This document shows positions 6,750-10,492 of a stretch of DNA of 10,492 nt, in pieces. Numbering within the stretch: the stretch's first letter is position 1; each line of letters begins with the position of its first letter. The stretch is taken from the NCBI GenBank assembly GCA_020433785.1, contig JAGRCC010000770.1, positions 1 to 10,492 of the forward strand, written 5' to 3'. Both the position numbers and the translations under genes were made by a program. The notes under the pieces are model-generated. The model saw only the letters and a program-made list of their open reading frames with translations, did no database searches and was not told the DNA's origin. The DNA comes from Anaerolineae bacterium (GTDB lineage Bacteria > Chloroflexota > Anaerolineae > 4572-78 > J111).

Positions 6750-8306
6750 TTATACCTGCCGGCTCGAAAGCGGAGCCGACGTTACGCTGTTGGGCCGGAC
6801 TAAACTTCCGGCTGTTTGTCGCCTGGAGCGCCGTAATAGATGTTCGTGGCTGCCGACCACGGCCCCGGCAATGGCAAACGGAATTAACTTCAGCAGCGGG
6901 TGTACAATAATCGCGGTGTAGGACGTTAGCGCCAAACAGATAATAACCGCCCAATAAACCGCAATCGTTTCGGGCTTGATAAAGCCGGGCCAATCGGGCG
7001 CCCGTGCTCTGAAAAACAATCTAAAACTATTTATCAAAGGAACGAGTAGAAAAAGGGCATACGGCCCAAAGCCGATTAAGCCGCTCGCGACCAAAATACT
7101 TAGGAAATCATTTTCAATCGCCCCGTTGCCAAAATTGCCTTTTTCACCATCGGTGCGGAATTTGCCTGAGTTGCGAGCGAATTGGCCGTAGCCCCACCCG
7201 CGAATCGGCTGCTGCTGCCACATATTGAAACCGGCGTCCCAGCGAGCTTGCCGGCCTTCCAAGGTGGACACATTATCATTGACCCGATTGGCTACTTGAC
7301 TATCGCTGACCAAATCCCAGGTGAAGCCAATGCCGATCACGGCAATAAACACGATGGTAAAGAATAATTTTCGGAACTGAGGATAGAAAAACTGCATCAC
7401 AAACAGGGCTAACAACAGGGCAATCCACGGGGTGCGGCTCATGGCAATGATAATTCCATAAAACTGCGCCACTAGCATCACCGACACCACCAGTTTAGCC
7501 CGAAGCGATCTGGCTTGTTCAAAGAAAAGGTAAAATGTGACCGGAATAGTAAGCGCCAGAACGCGCCCCATTTCTCCGGTGCCCCCCATGATGCCCCAAA
7601 TGAGGCGGATATTGGTTTCACCCCTAAAAGCCGTCAACTGGGCGACCGTTTTGCCGGCGATGCCGTCTTTGGGTAAAAACCAAATTTGGCCGGTCGCATG
7701 CTCAAATGCCGCGTACAAGGCTGCTACAAAACCAAACAGGGCGATAACCATAAACATCAGGTGCAAATCTTCCTTACTTTGCACCAGGTTTTTGGCGAAA
7801 AAGTAGATCAGGCCGGTCATCAAAAAGATTTCAAAGACGGTCGATTGAATAAAGAGCATCGGTTCAACGGCTAATGGCGCCGAAATAATTAGCCCGAGCG
7901 GGACCACAAAGATCAAAATATCGGTCAGGCTGAGCGGGACAAAACGAAACTTACCGATGGCCGCCTTGGCCAGGGTAAACACGGCTAAAAACGCGGCGAT
8001 GAAACGGCTAAACGATAAATCAGGCACGCCGGCTCCCATCGGGATTTCAACCCAAGTATCGATGAAGGCCATAAAAAACAACCATAATAGGATACCGTTT
8101 AAGGGATTAACGATCATCAAGGCCATGATGGCCACGACAATGGTAATGGAAACCACCAGTTCGGCCGCCTCCTGTGAGTTAATCGACACGCCGATGAGAA
8201 TCCCCAGCGCCACGACCAGCAGCCCGATTAACGGCCCTCTCATTTTAACTAAGCGATCAAAGCCAAAATTAGACATCGATTTTAATGATGTGCGCAACGC
8301 CCCCAT
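6750..8306 (-). CDS. O-antigen polymerase/ligase-family membrane protein (Wzy_C type), probable polysaccharide polymerase
   Basis: This 518-residue polytopic inner-membrane protein has roughly 12-14 hydrophobic segments, first at about 24-41 and last at about 470-487. A large extracytoplasmic loop lies at about 330-402. Family signatures are AMSRTPWIALLLAL (288-301), Arg352-x3-Trp356, PIRGWGYGQF (367-376) and IENDFLSILVASGLIG (397-412). Such proteins (PF04932) transfer or polymerise undecaprenyl-pyrophosphate-linked glycans on the outer face of the membrane. The last motif fits the ligase pattern H[NSQ]x9Gxx[GTY] except that Glu398 replaces His, so I favour polymerase over ligase. The C-terminal tail from about 490 is basic and Ser-rich, likely cytoplasmic. 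The start at 8306 is supported by AAAAGGA 9 bases upstream and sits 6 bases after the kinase stop, implying coupling. Internal Met11 is possible but has no comparable support. The Wzz-like gene two places upstream fits a Wzy-dependent system. Confidence 0.9.
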   Translation of the reverse strand: MGALRTSLKSMSNFGFDRLVKMRGPLIGLLVVALGILIGVSINSQEAAELVVSITIVVAIMALMIVNPLNGILLWLFFMAFIDTWVEIPMGAGVPDLSFSRFIAAFLAVFTLAKAAIGKFRFVPLSLTDILIFVVPLGLIISAPLAVEPMLFIQSTVFEIFLMTGLIYFFAKNLVQSKEDLHLMFMVIALFGFVAALYAAFEHATGQIWFLPKDGIAGKTVAQLTAFRGETNIRLIWGIMGGTGEMGRVLALTIPVTFYLFFEQARSLRAKLVVSVMLVAQFYGIIIAMSRTPWIALLLALFVMQFFYPQFRKLFFTIVFIAVIGIGFTWDLVSDSQVANRVNDNVSTLEGRQARWDAGFNMWQQQPIRGWGYGQFARNSGKFRTDGEKGNFGNGAIENDFLSILVASGLIGFGPYALFLLVPLINSFRLFFRARAPDWPGFIKPETIAVYWAVIICLALTSYTAIIVHPLLKLIPFAIAGAVVGSHEHLLRRSRRQTAGSLVRPNSVTSAPLSSRQV

Positions 8307-8312
8307 ATTCGA

Positions 8313-9413
8313 TTATCCTTTTAAGCCCGCGATTAACTGATGGGGCTGCTCTTTTGCAAAAACGCACATAGTGTATTGTTCCTGTAAAATGGCCGGGTCG
8401 TTACTGATTTTGCGATACCCGTCATAATGATGATAAAGTCGTTCGATCAGCGACCGGCCCATAACCCAGCGGAATACCGGGCCGGCCAGGTCTAAATCGC
8501 TGGCGTTGAGTTGGTTGGTTTGGCTGTAACCCGCCTGCAAAGCTAAGGCGCGATCGGCGTCAAGGTGATCGTTCCGCCAGGCAAACCAGAACGTGGCCAG
8601 CATCAAGTCATAAATTTTTAAATCCAGCCGCGACTCATTGAAATCAATGATCAAGGGCGTATGGTCCGATCGAAACAGCACGTTCCAGGGGGCATAATCC
8701 CCGTGAATGACTAATTTTGATAAGTCGGTCCGGCTCTCGACGGTTTCTTCTAAATCAAGCAGTCGGCTGATGTCATCGAGATGAGTCCGGGCAAAATCAT
8801 CGATGGGCTGGTCGGCAGCGGACTTTTGCAGCCACGACCGAATTTCAGCCACCGCTTGTCTGAACCAATCCCCCGGCTGCCAGCGCCGATAATCGCCCGG
8901 ACGATAGCCGTTCCACTTAAAAACGGCCGGTTCCAGGCCGGTGATGGCCCGATGGTATTCGCCTAAAACCCGCCCGCATCGGACAAATACCTTGCGCTTC
9001 GTGCCCGGCCACCACACAAAATTGGCCGGGGCGTACCCCTCGATGAATTCATAAACGCTGTAACGCGTCTCGCCCACGTTGGCCCAAGCCTGCCCCATTT
9101 TACTGAGGCGCATCCGGGGGGCGGGAAAGTTACGGTTCAGCAAGAACGATAAAATCTCGAATTCATAAGCCACGGCTGTCTCTGACAGATTCTGGCGTCG
9201 AATCACGAACTTCCCTTGTGGCGTTGTGGCAAAAAAGTTGAGACTATTGGTCCGTGGGGCGCGATAGCAGGCTTGTATCTCACCCAACTGGTAAATTTCG
9301 GCCAGGTGGTGGATTAACTGATTTAACTCAGGGCTGGGCCTTTGCCGAGGTGATAATTGTGAAAGAACATAAGACGGCTTCGGTAGACGAATGTAAAATG
9401 CAAGCTCTGACAT
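8313..9413 (-). CDS. APH/CotS-like small-molecule kinase (phosphotransferase family)
   Basis: This 366-residue protein has the fold signatures of the aminoglycoside phosphotransferase/choline-kinase superfamily (PF01636). KFVIRRQN (68-75) is the beta-3 strand region and YEFEILSFL (83-91) the alpha-C helix with a candidate Glu84. VYEFIEGY (120-127) is the hinge. VIHGDYAPWNVLF (235-247) is the catalytic loop with Asp239 and Asn244. LIIDFNES (254-261) is the Mg-binding segment with Asp257. The key residues are present, so activity is expected. No signal peptide or membrane segment is seen. The gene sits between the Wzz-like and polymerase genes, with gaps of 15 and 6 bases, so it belongs to the glycan operon. 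Phosphorylation of a sugar, lipid carrier or glycan substituent is inferred; the substrate is unknown. Antibiotic resistance is not suggested by the context. The start at 9413 has no Shine-Dalgarno and may depend on coupling. Confidence 0.88.
   Translation of the reverse strand: MSELAFYIRLPKPSYVLSQLSPRQRPSPELNQLIHHLAEIYQLGEIQACYRAPRTNSLNFFATTPQGKFVIRRQNLSETAVAYEFEILSFLLNRNFPAPRMRLSKMGQAWANVGETRYSVYEFIEGYAPANFVWWPGTKRKVFVRCGRVLGEYHRAITGLEPAVFKWNGYRPGDYRRWQPGDWFRQAVAEIRSWLQKSAADQPIDDFARTHLDDISRLLDLEETVESRTDLSKLVIHGDYAPWNVLFRSDHTPLIIDFNESRLDLKIYDLMLATFWFAWRNDHLDADRALALQAGYSQTNQLNASDLDLAGPVFRWVMGRSLIERLYHHYDGYRKISNDPAILQEQYTMCVFAKEQPHQLIAGLKG
8316..8322 (-). promoter_or_regulatory. Ribosome binding site for the polymerase gene starting at 8306
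   Basis: Minus-strand AAAAGGA with a 9-base spacer before ATG 8306. It overlaps the last codons of the kinase gene (TTA AAA GGA TAA), so polymerase initiation is likely coupled to kinase translation. It fixes the start at 8306 rather than the internal Met11. Confidence 0.65.
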
Positions 9414-9428
9414 GGGTTAAGGTCTGAA

Positions 9429-10475
9429 TTAGTGAACACTGTCGGGCAGAGCACTAATGTCAGTTTTTTCTTTTGACTCATGAGCCCTGCGAAACGTGCC
9501 TGATATTTCAAAATATTCTAATAGGAACGTTAGCAAAACCCCGCCGATCAGGCTGGCGATGACGCCCAGTGCCAACATACGGCCGCTGATTAAAACCACG
9601 GGGCTGGTGGGCGGCCAGGCCGGCGTAATAATTTGAATGAACCCGACTTCACGGATCTGGTTTACTTTGATTTGAGCTTCTGACAGCCGGTCGAGTAAAT
9701 AGTTGTAATTTTTTCGGGTGCGTTCGACTCGATCTTCCAGCGCCACGTAATCGCTGGATAACCCGATCATATTCTGCAGCTCAACTTCACGTTCCAAGAT
9801 CATCTCGTTCAGGGCTTTGGCTTTGACCGTATCGCCCTCGGCCCGAGCCAGGTTATCCTCGATCTCTAGGGAGCGAATGAGGCTGTATTGGTTGTCCATT
9901 GCCCGGTTCAGCGTGCCGATTTTGTTGGAAATCTGGAATTGAGACAGTTCAAACTCGGCCGTTTTAAGATCTTCTTGAGCGCCTCTGAGCTGCTCGTCAA
10001 TGAAGTCGATGGTATTGGCCGTTGATTGAGCGCGAAGATCGCCATAGCGCTCCAAGCCAACATCAACCACCTTATTCGCCAGCAGCGCGGCCGTATCCGG
10101 ATCATCGGCCCGGACACTAATATGGAGGAGTTGGACGCTGTTTAAGGTGTCTACCGTCATTTTTTCGTCCCGCAGTTCGCGTGACCCAATTTCGATATCA
10201 GGTAACTCCTCTAAGGTGCGGAAAGCGACGTCACCATTTTCCAGCAGTTGTCTGAAGCTGGTGCGGGCTTGCTCAATCTCATCGCTTAGCGCCTCACGCC
10301 CAAATTGGCTGTACAGCGGCGCTTCTTCAGGCGGCGGGGCGCTAACTTGCACGGTGACGGTAGCCTCGTACTCTTTATCGGCGATAACCGAGATCACCAA
10401 CATCGTGCCAACGGTGGCGACAAATAGGAGGGCGATGACCCACCACCATTTTCGAATAATGTTTAGATACTGCAT
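9429..10475 (-). CDS. Wzz-type chain-length determinant / polysaccharide co-polymerase without kinase domain
   Basis: This 348-residue inner-membrane protein has the PCP/Wzz layout: a short cytoplasmic N-terminus (MQYLNIIRKWWW), a first membrane segment at about 11-31, a large extracytoplasmic region at 32-291, and a second membrane segment at about 294-320. The Pro-rich motif PAWPPTSP (285-292) lies just before the second segment, as is usual. Residues about 155-275 are charged, heptad-like and probably coiled coil, as in the alpha-helical arm of PCP proteins. The tail after 322 is only about 26 residues, with no Walker motif or Tyr cluster, so it has no fused BY-kinase. Such proteins set polymer length together with the Wzy polymerase, encoded two genes downstream. 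No Shine-Dalgarno is visible before ATG 10475, and the frame stays open to the right edge; the start was chosen because the N-terminus matches family members. Confidence in family is high; the exact subclass is less sure. Confidence 0.92.
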   Translation of the reverse strand: MQYLNIIRKWWWVIALLFVATVGTMLVISVIADKEYEATVTVQVSAPPPEEAPLYSQFGREALSDEIEQARTSFRQLLENGDVAFRTLEELPDIEIGSRELRDEKMTVDTLNSVQLLHISVRADDPDTAALLANKVVDVGLERYGDLRAQSTANTIDFIDEQLRGAQEDLKTAEFELSQFQISNKIGTLNRAMDNQYSLIRSLEIEDNLARAEGDTVKAKALNEMILEREVELQNMIGLSSDYVALEDRVERTRKNYNYLLDRLSEAQIKVNQIREVGFIQIITPAWPPTSPVVLISGRMLALGVIASLIGGVLLTFLLEYFEISGTFRRAHESKEKTDISALPDSVH

Positions 10476-10492
10476 AAAATCACGAGCTTGCA

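Larger units (their letters stand above)
1..10475 (-). other. Single co-directional polysaccharide operon (partial at both ends)
   Basis: Nine genes run in the same direction with gaps of 15, 6, 17, 27, 3, 27, 1 and 10 bases from right to left. No gap has room for a promoter or a stable terminator. The gene order is chain-length regulator, kinase, polymerase, two sulfotransferases, three glycosyltransferases, lipoprotein. One transcript is inferred, with its promoter beyond the right edge. Missing partners (flippase, initiating sugar transferase, export, PAPS and nucleotide-sugar synthesis) would have to lie outside the window. Confidence 0.7.

Noticed and set aside
6736..6993. 85-codon minus-strand frame overlapping the end of the polymerase gene
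   Set aside because: It lies out of frame inside a well-supported membrane protein and across its stop, with no ribosome site or motif of its own.
8313..9413. Aminoglycoside or other antibiotic resistance gene
   Set aside because: The kinase motifs are generic for the APH/choline kinase superfamily, and the gene is locked inside a polysaccharide operon with no mobile element or resistance context.

Overview
The window is a stretch of a cell-surface or extracellular polysaccharide biosynthesis locus. Nine protein-coding genes all lie on the minus strand and are transcribed from right to left. The gaps between them are only 1 to 27 bases, so they read as one polycistronic unit. No promoter, terminator, RNA gene, mobile element or CRISPR array is visible, and no stretch over 300 bases lacks a gene. 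The promoter must lie beyond the right edge (or inside a coding region), and the last gene runs off the left edge.

In transcription order the genes are: a Wzz-type chain-length regulator (9429-10475); an APH/CotS-like small-molecule kinase (8313-9413); a polytopic O-antigen polymerase/ligase-family protein (6750-8306); two unlike PAPS-dependent sulfotransferases (5833-6732 and 4831-5805); three GT-B glycosyltransferases (3748-4827, 2536-3720 and 1242-2534); and the first 410 residues of a predicted secreted lipoprotein with Asp-box beta-propeller repeats (1-1231).

The likely joint job is as follows. The glycosyltransferases build a repeat unit on a lipid carrier at the inner face of the membrane. 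The sulfotransferases, and perhaps the kinase, decorate it. The polymerase joins units outside, the Wzz-like protein sets chain length, and the lipoprotein may bind, trim or anchor the product. This is a Wzx/Wzy-type pathway, but the flippase (Wzx), the initiating phosphoglycosyltransferase, nucleotide-sugar enzymes and PAPS-synthesis genes are not in the window. The sulfated product is an inference from the two sulfotransferases; the sugars cannot be told from sequence.

Organism: a bacterium of moderate GC. The combination of a Wzz without a kinase domain, WcaL-like glycosyltransferases, bacterial sulfotransferases and Asp-box lipoproteins, with several starts lacking a Shine-Dalgarno sequence, recalls environmental Chloroflexota (Anaerolineae-like). 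This is an impression of style, not a proof; no phylogenetic marker is present.
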